Origin: Sciurus carolinensis
Taxonomy: Eukaryota > Chordata > Mammalia > Rodentia > Sciuridae
NCBI RefSeq assembly: GCF_902686445.1
Contig: NW_025920104.1
Coordinates: 6,820,001 to 6,884,000, forward strand
Reading direction: 5' to 3'
Length of the DNA: 64,000 nucleotides
The notes beneath the pieces were generated by a model. That model was not told the origin of the DNA and did not search any database. It worked only from the letters and a program-made list of their open reading frames with translations. Of this stretch, positions 47,514-57,965 are shown in pieces (within the stretch, counting starts at the first letter, position 1; every line of letters begins with the position of its first letter). The position numbers and the translations under genes are program-made.

Positions 47514-48292
47514 CTAGCTTTTGGGGTCTGGATTGAAAAATCTGCTGATATTCTTATTGGTTTCTCCCCTGAATGTAATTTGATTCTTTTCTCTCACAGC
47601 CTTTAAAATTCTGTCTTTATTTTCTATGTTAGGTATTTTCATAATAATGTGCCTTTTTGTGGGTCTCTTGTAATTTTGTATATTTGGAATCCTATAAACC
47701 TCTTGTACTTGGTTTTCCATTTCATTCTTCAGATTTGGAAAATTTTCTGATATTACTTTATTGAATAGATTGTTCATTCCTTTGGTTTATTTCTCTAAGC
47801 CTTCCTCAATCCCAATAAATCTTAAATTTGGCCTTTTCATGATATGCCATAATTCTTGTAGATTCTGTTCATGATTTCTTACCATCTTCTCTGTTTGGTA
47901 AACTTGGTTTTCAGGATTAAATATTTTGTCTTCAATGTCTGAGGTTCTATTTTCCAGCTGTTCTATCCTAATGGTTATGCTTTCCATGCAGTTTTTAACT
48001 TTGTTTGTTATTTCCTTCATTTCACGGATTTCTGTTTTTTTTTTTTTTTCAGTATCTCTAACTCGTTATTGATATGATCTCTTGCTTCCCGCATTTGATC
48101 TTTTAACTATTGATTGGTGTTATCATTTAATGCCTGCATTTGCTCTTTCATCTCCTCATTTGCTTCCCTGATTGTTTTAATTATGTACATTGTGAACTCC
48201 CTTTCTGAAATTTCTTCTGCTGTGCTATCATTGGGTTTTATTGATATAGTATCTAGGTTTGTTTGGGACATTTTCTTCCCTTGTTTTCTCAT
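47514..48292 (-). pseudogene. L1 ORF1 (RNA-binding chaperone), decayed
   Basis: Three minus-strand pieces in order: an N-terminal Lys/Glu-rich, coiled-coil-like part starting MRKQGKKMSQTN (48107-48292); the middle with the LENRTSDIEDKI signature (47787-48020); and the C-terminal nucleic-acid-binding domain with RPTKRHIIMK and ITFRGETN words (47514-47777). ORF1 protein coats L1 RNA as a trimer. A T-run near 48038-48050 and stops between the pieces show it is inactive. Confidence 0.88.
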
Positions 48293-49702
48293 ATTGGTCA
48301 GATGTTAGTGGGACTCTGAGATTTTGCAGATTTCCTCTATTGGCTTATAGTGTCCCTGTAGATTTCCAGTATATCACCTCCCAGCCTTCAGTAGCCTGAA
48401 GTCTTGAAGGAACTTGATAATGCAGTGCTTCCGAAGAAAGCTGCCCCTAGCCCACTACTGGTTCCAGGGCTTTGGAGCTGGCTCTCTGCAGAAAGACTCT
48501 CACTGGGTGGTCTGCTCCGAGAAACTGGCTGTGAAAGGAGCCTGCCACCAAAGGGAGCAGGGCTCCTTGGGGAAGTCCCTGGCTGCCCTGTCCTTGTCCC
48601 TGAAGCTGCCTGCGAACCGGAGCTCTCTCCTGGCTCTAGGGACTTGTGGCTGTCTCTGTGTACAAAGGCTCTCACTGGGTCGTCTACTTCGAGGAGCTAG
48701 CCTTGAAAGGCGCCTGCCATTGGAGGGAGAAGGGCTGCTTGGGAAAGTCCCTGACTGCCCTGTCTTGGTCCCTGAAGCTGCCTGCGGGCTGGAGCTTACC
48801 GTTGGCTCTGGGACTCAGAGCTAGTTCTGTGCAGAAAGGCTCTCAGTGGGGGGCCTGCTCCGAGAAGCTGGCCATGTGGGAGGAACCCACTGCTGGAGGT
48901 AGCAGGGTTCCCTGGGGAAGACTCTAGCTGCCCTGCCCTGATCTGAGAAGCCACGCCTATCCTGGCCTGCTGCCCAGGTTGAGCTTCACCCAGTGGTGGA
49001 GACTCACCCTGTGGCTCTATTTTAGTCCAAGTCTCTCAATGCCTCCACTTCTTGAATCCTGGGTTCTGGAGCTACAGGAGATGCAGTCACCCTCTAGTCT
49101 GCCATCTTGGATTGCCCTGTGGAAGGAACATGTGACTGGAGGGAGCAGAGCCACCTGGAGAAGTCTCTGGCTGCCCTGCCCTGGTCCCAGATGCTGCCTG
49201 CAGGTCAGAGATCTCAGCTGGTTCTGGGACTTGTGACTGGCTCTGTGTAGAAAGACTCTCACTGGGTGGCCTGCTCCAAGAAGCTAGCCTTGAAAGGTGC
49301 GTACTGCCAGAGGGAACAGGGCTACTTGGGGAAGTCCCTGGATGCCCTCTCCTGGTCCCTGAAGCTGCCTGCAGGCCAGAGCTCGCTGTTGGCTCCAGGA
49401 CTCGGAGCTGTTTCTGTGCAGAAAGGCTCTCACTGGGGGGCCTGCTCTGAGAAGCTGGCTGTGTAGGAGGAGCGCACTGCTGGAGGGAGCAGGGCTACCT
49501 GGGGAAGACACTACCTGCCCTGCCCTGCTCTGAGAAGCCACCCCTATCCAGGCCTGCCACCTGGGCCAAGCTTCATCTGGTGGGGAGACTCACCCCATGG
49601 CTCTATTTTAGTCTGAGTCTCTCAATGTCCTCCCCTTCTTGAATCCTGGGTTCTGGAGCAACAGGAGATGCAGTCACCCTCTAGTCTGCCATCTTGGATC
49701 AC
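48293..49702 (-). promoter_or_regulatory. L1 5' UTR with tandem 171-bp units and duplicated promoter ends
   Basis: The word GAAAG(A/G)CTCTCACTGGG recurs at about 48491, 48663, 48834, 49250 and 49421, so most neighbours are 171-172 bp apart. A separate roughly 190-bp block ending in CCATCTTGGAT occurs twice (to 49112 and to 49699, 587 bp apart). On the minus strand each begins CAAGATGGCAGACTAGAGGG, the YY1-like start typical of L1 5' ends. Two promoter starts in one element resemble the tandem promoter monomers of mouse L1, although the sequences are not shown to be homologous. Confidence 0.85.
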
Positions 49703-50929
49703 CCCTACTATTGCATTTTAAAATGCAAAATTTTTTCTTTAAATTTCTCCCACATTTATATTACCATAGTTTAGATTAGTTTAAGCAGTCCATTGGAGTG
49801 ACTAGAAGAGCTAGTTTATAAAAAGGCATTAATTTATACTTGCAATAGAGCAGATGTAATCTGTATTGTAGATACACATAACTTACAGACATGGGACTTC
49901 AGAGGGCTAAGCTAAGACTTTACTGCTACTTAGGAATATGGAAATGTGGTGGAGAGGAAACATGTGGAGAATCCAGGCTTTGAAATAAACTCTCTGGTAG
50001 GTTCAGAAAAACCATCAAAGATGTGATGGATTTTTGAGGATGAAGAGGTTAAATTAGTGTCTTGAGGAATGAACATGGATGGACAGAATCCTGAGAAAGG
50101 ATTCTGCCAAAATAATGCCAGAGCTTGTTTTCCCTTTGAACCATCTGCAAGATTATAAAGTCATGCAGGAGAGAGAACCAAGAAGGAAAGCTACCTGAGG
50201 ACAGAGTGAATTTTCCTAAAATCTCCCAGAACTCTGGAGACAAAAATGAGGGTTCAGATCAGAGATCAACCCCGTAAAACACATAAACAAACACTTTTCT
50301 GAAAAACAAGAATGACTAAACCAGAGGTCAAGAATGAGGAGAACGGTCTTTCTCTTTCTCTCTCAATCTCATTGAACCAAAAAATTCAGAAATTACATAT
50401 GTTTATATATCTATACATACATACAGAAAAACATGTATAAAATTTCTGAAGGTTAATCATTCTGCATTTTATGTAGAGGTTAATATTTTCCATATGGATA
50501 TCCATATTTTAAAAAGTTATTACTAGTCCTGCCATGTACCAGACAATAAAACTGATATTGATGTTAGATACAATTGTGAAAGTAAACTAATATATTCTAT
50601 GAATGAGTTAGAAAATGTTTCATAAATGAGTTGTAGAAAATATTAAAGAAAAATAGCATATGGGATTTTCTTAAAACCAGAACTACAGTTTCTCAAAATA
50701 ATGCCAAAAATGCAGTGAGATAAGAACACATACAGTGTCAGATAATTATACTATATTTACTGCACAAACTTCATATTCATAAGGTTTAATCTTCAAACAA
50801 ATCAATAAAGACAATATTTCAAGAGAGAGAAGAAAAAGCTAAAAGTTAAAAGTCAGTTTATTCAAATGAATATTAAAATACTTAATAAACAAGAAAAAGA
50901 ATAAGTTTACTTACAAAAGAAGTGAAGGT
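49703..50929. other. AT-rich sequence, nothing recognised
   Basis: No gene or clear repeat is visible. Confidence 0.5.
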
Positions 50930-51315
50930 TAAAGTTACAACAAGATAGCAAAAATGCATTTATCAAGATGACTAACATGAAAAAATAAAATATATTAAAT
51001 ATTTTTATGACAGCACTGCACTACGCACTCTCATGTGATACTGGTATAACCTCTATGGAAAGTTATGTGGCATACTTTAAAACTATATCACATGACCTAA
51101 ACATTGCACAGCAAGTAAACATATTTCAAATATAAATAGGTATATATCTTTTATCTGCTTAAAAATTGCATTCATAGTAGGATAATTTTCTATAACATTA
51201 AAACTGTAAATTACCCAAAAATGCCCATGGCTAATATAATGGATAAATAAATGTATAAGTATGATGTTGTAAATTTTCTCAGTGAAATATTTTTTATGAT
51301 CATAGTTAATAACAA
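50930..51315 (+). repeat. old L1 3'-end fragment, sense
   Basis: The order CATTCATAGTAGGATAATTT, then TTACCCAAAAATGCCCATGG, then TAATGGATAAATAAATGTA matches the end of ORF2 in ancient mammalian L1s, where a helper phrase about water-like spaced Ile/Asn codons precedes GGATAAA. Highly diverged. Confidence 0.5.
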
Positions 51316-52549
51316 TATATGGCATGTGTAAAAATTGCTAAGGGATTACATTTTCAAATATCTCTGCACAAAATATGGGTGTATGGGGTGATGGATATGT
51401 AATTTAGAGAGATTTAGCATTATGCATTATATGCACATATCAAAACATTACAGTACAGTTCATAAATATAATGGATTGGAGTTGAAACTACTCCATTTGT
51501 TGGTGGAAGGGGGCAAGTCTTGATCTCCTCACATTTCAGAAAGGATTCAGTGAAAGAAAAGAAGAATTGGGAGGTGGGTGACAAAATAAATGCTCTAAGA
51601 TTCATCATTACAAAGTCTGAAACTTGGAGACACTTGAAGGTAGTGTACCAGACTAGAAAATAAACTCAGAGTCCCCTAACTCTGAATCTGAGCAAGTGTG
51701 AGGGAATAGGAGAGGGACAATAAAGAGAATAGGAAAAAATAGGGAGCAGAAATAGGCTTCAGCTCTACCACTAAAAACATTTGGAAAGACAGACAAAATT
51801 TAAAATGTGACAGGATCAGCAGAGTCCTTAAAACACAGCAAACAATTTAAACTGAAATCACAAAAATAAAGCTGAGTGAGGGGTCTGCAGCCACCTTTGG
51901 AGCCCTTAGCCAACCACTCACCCCCTTTAAACAACACGGTGTCTTCCCCTGCCCAGACAGACAGAAATTAAACCAGAAGGACATTCCCTGCAGTGGTACC
52001 ATTTAAGAATCCAGCCAGAAATAACTTCTAGAGGGATCACTCATACTCTGCTAAAACCCCCTCTCCCTCATCCTGAACAAGGGGAAGGGATGGGGCACAC
52101 CTGTGTCAGAAGTAAACCTAACCCAGCACTCTGCTCAGCCTCTGCAAACCAGGCAGAAGTAGAAAACTCTGTGCCATTTCCATTCAACTCAGAGAAAGAA
52201 AAACAAAGCAGCTTACAAGTCTAGCATAGGAAAGTGGATTCATTAGGACCAAAGAAGCCTCAACCACTGATGTTGTGGGGAGGCACCATGGGAAGCCCAG
52301 CAAATTCTCCTGTGATCATGGGACCATGCCAGAGGGAAGCTGCCTGAATATATAGTGATTTAGAGACCCAATTCCTGGATGGTGGCAACTGTAAAGAGAA
52401 GGTTGCTAGGATAATTTCCCTGATACCCTAGGAAACTTATGCTGAAGATACCTGCAAAGATAGTCAGAGGGAATTCAACTAAGGCTAAAAATGACTAGAG
52501 CCTAGGCAACAGGAATTGGCTGCTCCCAGTCTCAACTGGAACATAGCCA
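51316..52549 (+). other. possible 5' part of an old L1, otherwise unrecognised
   Basis: The stretch lies directly before clear L1 ORF2 sequence and has the GC-rich, C-rich character of an old L1 5' region around 51890-52330. No ORF1 motif is visible, so the assignment is inferred from position only. Confidence 0.3.
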
Positions 52550-53135
52550 GATGCATGATCACAACAATATTCAGCCTTCAAGAGACTCACCTCACAGGTA
52601 ATGGGCACCCAGACTGAAGGTGAAAGAATAGATATACATAACATTCACATGGGTCTCCTAAGCCAGCAGGAGTAGCTATTTTTATATCAGATAAAGTGAA
52701 TTTATTCCATCCTTATTCAGAAGAGACAAAGAAGGTCATTTCATACTGCTAAAGGAAATCATACATCAATAATGTGTAATAAAAGTAAATATCTATGCCC
52801 TGAACAATGGAGTATCTATGTGCCTAAAACACACACTTCTCTATATGAATAATCAAATAGACTACATTATAATACTGCAGAATTACTTTAACCCACCTCT
52901 CTCACTACTGAATGTATCATGCAAACATAAAACTCAGTAAATATTCTGCAGAACTAAAAAAATACAAGTAATAATATAGACCTAACAGACATCTATAGAA
53001 TATTTCATCAATCAAATCACTTTCACCTCCGAGGCACATAAAACATATTATAACAGAGACATTTTAGGTAACAAAACAAATCTTAGCAAATACCAAAAAA
53101 TAGAATTAATTCCTTGCATTCTATTGAAACAAAAC
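52550..53135 (+). repeat. old L1 ORF2 fragment, sense (endonuclease region)
   Basis: CAAGAGACTCACCTCACAGG, GCAGGAGTAGCTATTTTTAT, CATTTCATACTGCTAAAGGA, TTTAACCCACCTCTCTCACT and AGCAAATACCAAAAAATAGA follow the endonuclease region of mammalian L1 ORF2 in order. Many indels; no open frame. Confidence 0.8.
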
Positions 53136-53151
53136 TGGATAAAAGTAGAAA

Positions 53152-53225
53152 GACTGTGTGTGTAGCTCAATGATACAGCACCCTTGGGTTCAATTCCCAG
53201 AAATGAAAATTAAAAAATTTAAAAA
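53152..53225 (+). repeat. ID-type SINE fragment, sense, with A-rich tail
   Basis: TGTGTAGCTCAATGATACAG, then CTTGGGTTCAATTCCCAGAA and an A-rich end, match an ID element. Confidence 0.6.
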
Positions 53226-53812
53226 TACAGTATTTATTCTGTAGCTACCATGTTGTACAATCATAAAAAGAAACCTTGAATTTATTCTTCCTAAATTGAA
53301 TCTTATATTTTTTGATCAACATCTCTCTCTCCTTCCATGCCAATCCATTATCTTGCACTATATCTAGAATTTGAAGAAGGATCACTCATAGCAGACAATG
53401 TCTACAATATTTTCCAGCTTTAAAAATCAATTTGATTATGCATCACTTCCGAATCATATTTTTAAATCTTTTGTATTAGCTTAGAAGAAAAAAAGCACAT
53501 TTGATATTATTTCTAAACCGTTTTTTAGTCATTTGATATTTTTTAATATTTACATTTTATATTTCATTTGTACTCATAAGAAAGTAAATTATCAAAATTA
53601 TTATAGTATAATAACAATAAACAGCATCCTCATTTTATCCACTAAAATATTCCTAAAATAAAATTTGAATATTAATAACTCCCATTTGAAGTTATAGATA
53701 AATTTAAAATAAATTTGAAAACATAAATCAAGTCATCTTAATCATATAGTGATTGGTGAACAAAAAGAAATAACAAACATTTTGATAATGTGTTTAACAT
53801 GACCTAGTACTT
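53226..53812. other. AT-rich sequence, nothing recognised
   Basis: Very AT-rich with no gene. It ends at the target site of the L1 insertion. Confidence 0.5.
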
Positions 53813-53830
53813 AAGAATTCAAAACTACAA

Positions 53831-54279
53831 CCGCCTTAAGATTCCATCTCACCCCAATTAGAATGGCGATTATCAAGAATACAAGCAACAAGAGGTGTTG
53901 GAGAGGATGTGGGGAAAAAGGTACACTCATACATTGCTGGTGGGGTTGAAAATTAGTGCAGCCACTCTGGAAAGCAGTATGGAGATTCCTTAGAAAACTT
54001 GGAATGGAACCACCATTTGACCCAGCTATCCCACTCCTTGGCCTATACCCAAAGGACTTACAATCAGCATACTACAGAGATACAGCCACATCAATGTTCA
54101 TTGCTGCTCAATTCACCATAGCCAAATTGTGGAACCAACCTAGATGCCCTTCAGTTGATGAATGTATAAAGAAACTGTGGCATATATATACAATGGAATA
54201 TTACTCAGCCATAAAGAATGATAAAATTATGGCATTTGCAGGCAAATGGATGAAATTGGAGAATATCATGCTAAGTTAG
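53831..54279 (+). pseudogene. L1 ORF2 C-terminal part
   Basis: Open from 53956 for 107 codons and ending at the natural TAG near 54279. It contains [16 protein letters not shown] and YYSAIKNDKIMAF, the conserved ORF2 C-terminal words. The 5' truncation removes all of the endonuclease and RT, so there is no function. Confidence 0.9.
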
Positions 54280-54590
54280 ATAAGCCAATCTCAAAAAACC
54301 AAAGGAAGAATGATCTCGCTGGTAAGTGGATGATGACACATAATGGGGCATGGGAGGGGTTAGTTTTAGGGTTAGAGTTAGGGTTAGGGAGGGGGGCAAG
54401 AATGGGGGAAGGAAGGACTGTATAGAGGGAAAAGAGGGGTGGGAGTGGTGGGGGGAAGGGAAAAAATAACACAATGAATCAACCAACATTACCCTATGTA
54501 AATTTATGATTACACAAATGGTATGCTTTTACTCCATGAACAAACAGAGAAACAACATGTATCCCATTTGTTTACAATAAAAAAAAAGAT
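54280..54590 (+). repeat. L1 3' UTR with G-rich tract and internal poly(A)
   Basis: A G-rich, purine-heavy stretch (54345-54465) contains four telomere-like hexamers, three TTAGGG and one TTAGAG, at 54366-54389. The UTR ends at AATAAA followed by an A run (about 54575-54588). The transcript apparently did not end here in the progenitor, because extra sequence follows inside the same target duplication. Confidence 0.85.
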
Positions 54591-55356
54591 TCTCCTGGTT
54601 ATCACCAACACAATCTGCCAGAGGGAGAAAAAAACAAGAAGGTTAATGTAGGTCAGATCTGAAAGTTTCATTTATTACTTCCACTTCTTTTACTTCATTG
54701 TAAGCTAAAGAAACAACTTAGTTGGATGGGCATTCCCAAATGGATGGGCAGCTGGGAAAATGTATTTTAAACATGGGCTTGAAGAATGGGAAAGTCCATT
54801 TCAATTCAGGGATAGCATGTTCTACCATACGTGTGATCTGTCTTCTAATACTCATAACATTATGATCCAGTACCATTATTATTCCCATATTAAACATGGG
54901 ACACTAAAACACTAAGAATTCAGAGAACACATCCAGCATCTCACAACTATTAAGTGGTTGACCTAGCAATTGAATCCAGCTTACTAACTTCAGAGTCCAT
55001 GAATATCGCTGTTATCACTACTACAACCACTGCTAGAACCAGTCCCACCACCATTACCACAATTATGCATATGCACATGTGGGTGAATAACATGATTATA
55101 AAAAATATATCAATAGAGTATAAAATGATTATTCAATAATTAGCAAAATGCAGGATTTGAGCACAAATATAGATTGTTTTATCTTATAATGAAATTAATC
55201 AAATTAAGTCAAATAACAAGACCATTTAATCACACCATTTAAAACTAAACAAAGGTGTAAGTGACTATTGATCTATTGATCTATTCTCTGGAAATATTGA
55301 ATGTAACATGGAGTATAGAGTTAACTATAATACAGAATAAGTGACAAAGAAAAAAA
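54591..55356 (+). other. 766-bp 3'-transduced segment, containing a MIR fragment
   Basis: Non-L1 sequence carried with the L1. It includes an antisense MIR-like stretch (about 54849-55010, with ACCATTATTATTCCCAT and ATTAAGTGGTTGACC words). It ends with AATACA (55329-55334), a weak poly(A) signal variant, and an A-rich tail. It should match the 3' flank of the source L1 elsewhere in the genome. Confidence 0.75.
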
Positions 55357-55374
55357 AAGAATTCAAAACTACAA

Positions 55375-57605
55375 ACTGTTTATAGAAATCTAAAATATCC
55401 CCAAGATACTTTAAAGTTTTTCTACATCCAGGACCCAAAGTGTCAACAACTAAAGATTTTAAGCTGCAATAATGACTTTTTTGTAATTCTTTAACAAAAT
55501 CTTTAAAGATTTCACCAAAACACATCTTAGTCTATTTTTAAAAGGATCAAAGAATTCTAGAAATTTTCTCCTTCTTTATCTTACATGAATTCACAGTATG
55601 AAATGTCAGGTATTCTGGTTTCTGTTCTTCATATATGCAAAAAGACTCAGTGGGTCTGCAACACTCTCAGCAGTCACATTAGGACAGTTACAGGGACTAA
55701 GCAAGGAGTCATGTTGACTTTTACCCAACTCAGTCTACACAGTGTTAGTGGTTCATGGTTTTGATTAAACTAATCACACATCACCCAAGTCATAGAATTT
55801 TCAATATCTTACATATCTTAAAATCCATCCCTTCTGTAATTCTCTAATGTGTCCAGGAAAATCAGAGGCTGAAGAAAGGGACATGACTTGCTCACAGTCA
55901 TATGCTAGTTACTGGAGACCTGGAATCCAATGTCAGGACTCCTGACCAGTATTCTGCCACCAGAAGTTGGAGACTGTCTTACTAACACATTGTCCCTCCT
56001 TATAGCTTTGGAATGCCCCACTTTCTTGGGCCATTCCCATGTGTTCTCTTTTGACCCTTCCCTGTGACCTCTAAATGGTCTGCTCAGATGATGTCAGAGC
56101 CATGATGTAATACCCTTCCCACACCCTAGTTCTTTATGGATATCTTCATGCCTGAATATGCACATTTCAAATTGACCACACCTTGAACTGCAACTTTACC
56201 TTGCTTAGATACCTAGTAGTCCACAGCTTTTGGTTTATACTTGGTAATTCTTCCCAGTCTTCAGTATATTGTTTCAGTCCTCCAGAAGGTGCAAGGCAAG
56301 TACATGTTATGCCCTTCAATCTTTATGGCACTATTGGTATTTTTTTTATCCACTGGCCTTTCCAGTTAGTGACTAAAGCATTTATTGCATAACTCTTGAA
56401 CCCAAACTTCTATCTCTGCCAGGAACAGATGGTTCCCAGGCATGGACAGTCTTCAAATCTATTCAAGTCAATGCTTTTCCTGCTTGTTCCTGCTTTCTGC
56501 TGCCCTCTATCAGTCATTAGTATCATAGCAGACTGGAAATGAACTCATTTTCACAAAATTGAATTAACTAAATTGTTTTGGCTTTGTGCAAAGACATCCC
56601 CCCAAAAAAACATATAATCAGTGCCACTATTCTGTGATTCCCCTTTCCTTATGTCTGAATCAGAATACAGCTTTAAAATTAGAGTTGTCATGGGGATAAT
56701 AGGAATGTCTAGACAAGCAACAGATGAGTTCATAACTGAATCCATCTGCCCACCTCTGATTACCATCAGTGGTTCCTGTCAATATCAATTCTTTAAGCCT
56801 CCTACTTTCACATTTGAAACATTTGCATAAGAACACTGCAAAAGAAATAAGTGATAAAAAGAGCCTAAATGTTCAAAAATATCAGGGGTTACTTAAATAA
56901 ATTTTGGTATGCCCTTCAATGCCATCTTTGGTTGCTATTAAAAAATGCTTTCAACAGTTTCCCAAACTGGAAGGAAAATTAAAATGAAATATTTTGTGCA
57001 AAAGCTGAATGTTTTTTAAAAGATTTATTACAAGATAGCAATGATAGAGAAAGAAGGAAAAGGGATGGACTAAAATGCTAATGATGGTTGATTTTTGAGT
57101 TATCTGTTAAGCACAAGTTATAGTCCACAGTATAAAAGCTGGTTCTGTGGGTTCTGAGCTGTGGATTGCTCATGCCTGACTACAGGCCTTGGACAGTGAG
57201 ATCTCTGAAAGAGCTGTTGTGGTCTAGGCAGTTCATCACAGTGATGATGGCATTTTCCCAGCATGGGACACAGGTCATAAGAGTGTGGGAGCAAGAAATG
57301 TTACAATGGCAAGACAAACTACAGCTGTAATCACTTTCTCCTGTTTCATAGAGTTTAGAAGAACATCCTTGCTGGCAAATCAAACACATTACTTTTATCA
57401 ATGAATTATATAAAGGTGGTTCCTAAAGTGAGTTTCAAAATATTTGAATGCTTTAAGTATGCAGAATTTTGACTAATTTACATGAATTATATGAACTGTT
57501 TACACTGAATATGAACTCTTATATAGCCAGGATTGTGAGATTTGTCGATCTCTTTATATAAAAAAAACTGACATTATCAGAGAGGAAAAAATTATGCTTA
57601 AGCTT
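55375..57605. other. unrecognised sequence with a MIR-like piece near 55855-55965
   Basis: AATCAGAGGCTGAAGAAAGG, then CATGACTTGCTCACAGTCA, resemble a MIR core. Nothing else is recognised. Confidence 0.45.
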
Positions 57606-57608
57606 TTA

Positions 57609-57656
<48 letters not shown>
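57606..57656 (+). repeat. (TA)n microsatellite
   Basis: About 50 bp of TA repeats with a few interruptions. Confidence 0.95.
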
Positions 57657-57774
57657 CGATATCCTTCTAGAATGTTTGTACCAGTTTTAACTAAGCACTG
57701 TGAGTTGCATAAGACAGGCTGTGTACATTTTCCAGCATACTTTCTAAAAATCTACTTTCTCTCAATAAAAAGGA

Positions 57775-57965
57775 AGCTTGTACCCACGCACACTAATTCA
57801 TGACTATAATCCCAGTTACTCTAGAGTCTGAGGCTGAAGGATCACAAGTTCAACTTGGGATGCTTATCCAAACCCTGTCACAAAATAAAACATAAAAAGG
57901 GCTAAGGATGTGTTTCCTTGATAGGCAAGGCTTCGCTTAATCCCCAGTGCCACCGAAATGCAGGG
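57775..57965 (+). repeat. B1-dID SINE, sense
   Basis: The B1 half (CTATAATCCCAGTTACTCTA, GGCTGAAGGATCACAAGTTC) is followed by an A-rich linker and the ID half (GGGCTAAGGATGTG, TTAATCCCCAGTGCCA). Diverged. Confidence 0.75.

Larger units (their letters stand above)
43560..49702 (-). mobile_element. L1 LINE, antisense, nearly full length but lacking its 3' end
   Basis: Reading the minus strand from 49702 gives a 5' promoter region (GATCCAAGATGGCAGACTAG, a YY1-type start), ORF1 pieces, then ORF2 with endonuclease, RT and C-terminal parts. The last recognisable part is the ORF2 C-terminal CCTTCAGTTGATGAATGG region at about 43570-43590. The final roughly 420 bp present in the sense copy at 53831-54590 (ORF2 end, G-rich 3' UTR, poly(A)) are missing. 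ORF2 and ORF1 are broken by several stops and frameshifts, so the element is dead. Confidence 0.92.
53813..55374 (+). mobile_element. 5'-truncated L1 insertion with 3' transduction and 18-bp target duplication
   Basis: AAGAATTCAAAACTACAA occurs at 53813-53830 and again at 55357-55374, with no mismatch. Between them lie an L1 3' end (53831-54590) and then 766 bp of non-L1 sequence ending in a short A-rich tail (55347-55358). The left junction TT|AAGA fits the L1 endonuclease preference. One target duplication around both parts means they inserted together, as when an L1 transcript reads past its own poly(A) signal. Confidence 0.88.

Noticed and set aside
48388..49541. Overlapping open frames of 80-136 codons on both strands
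   Set aside because: They fall in the L1 5' UTR and reflect its GC-rich 171-bp tandem units, not a gene.
54366..54389. Interstitial telomere or chromosome fusion site
   Set aside because: Only four hexamers, and they sit inside an L1 3' UTR, so they belong to the mobile element.
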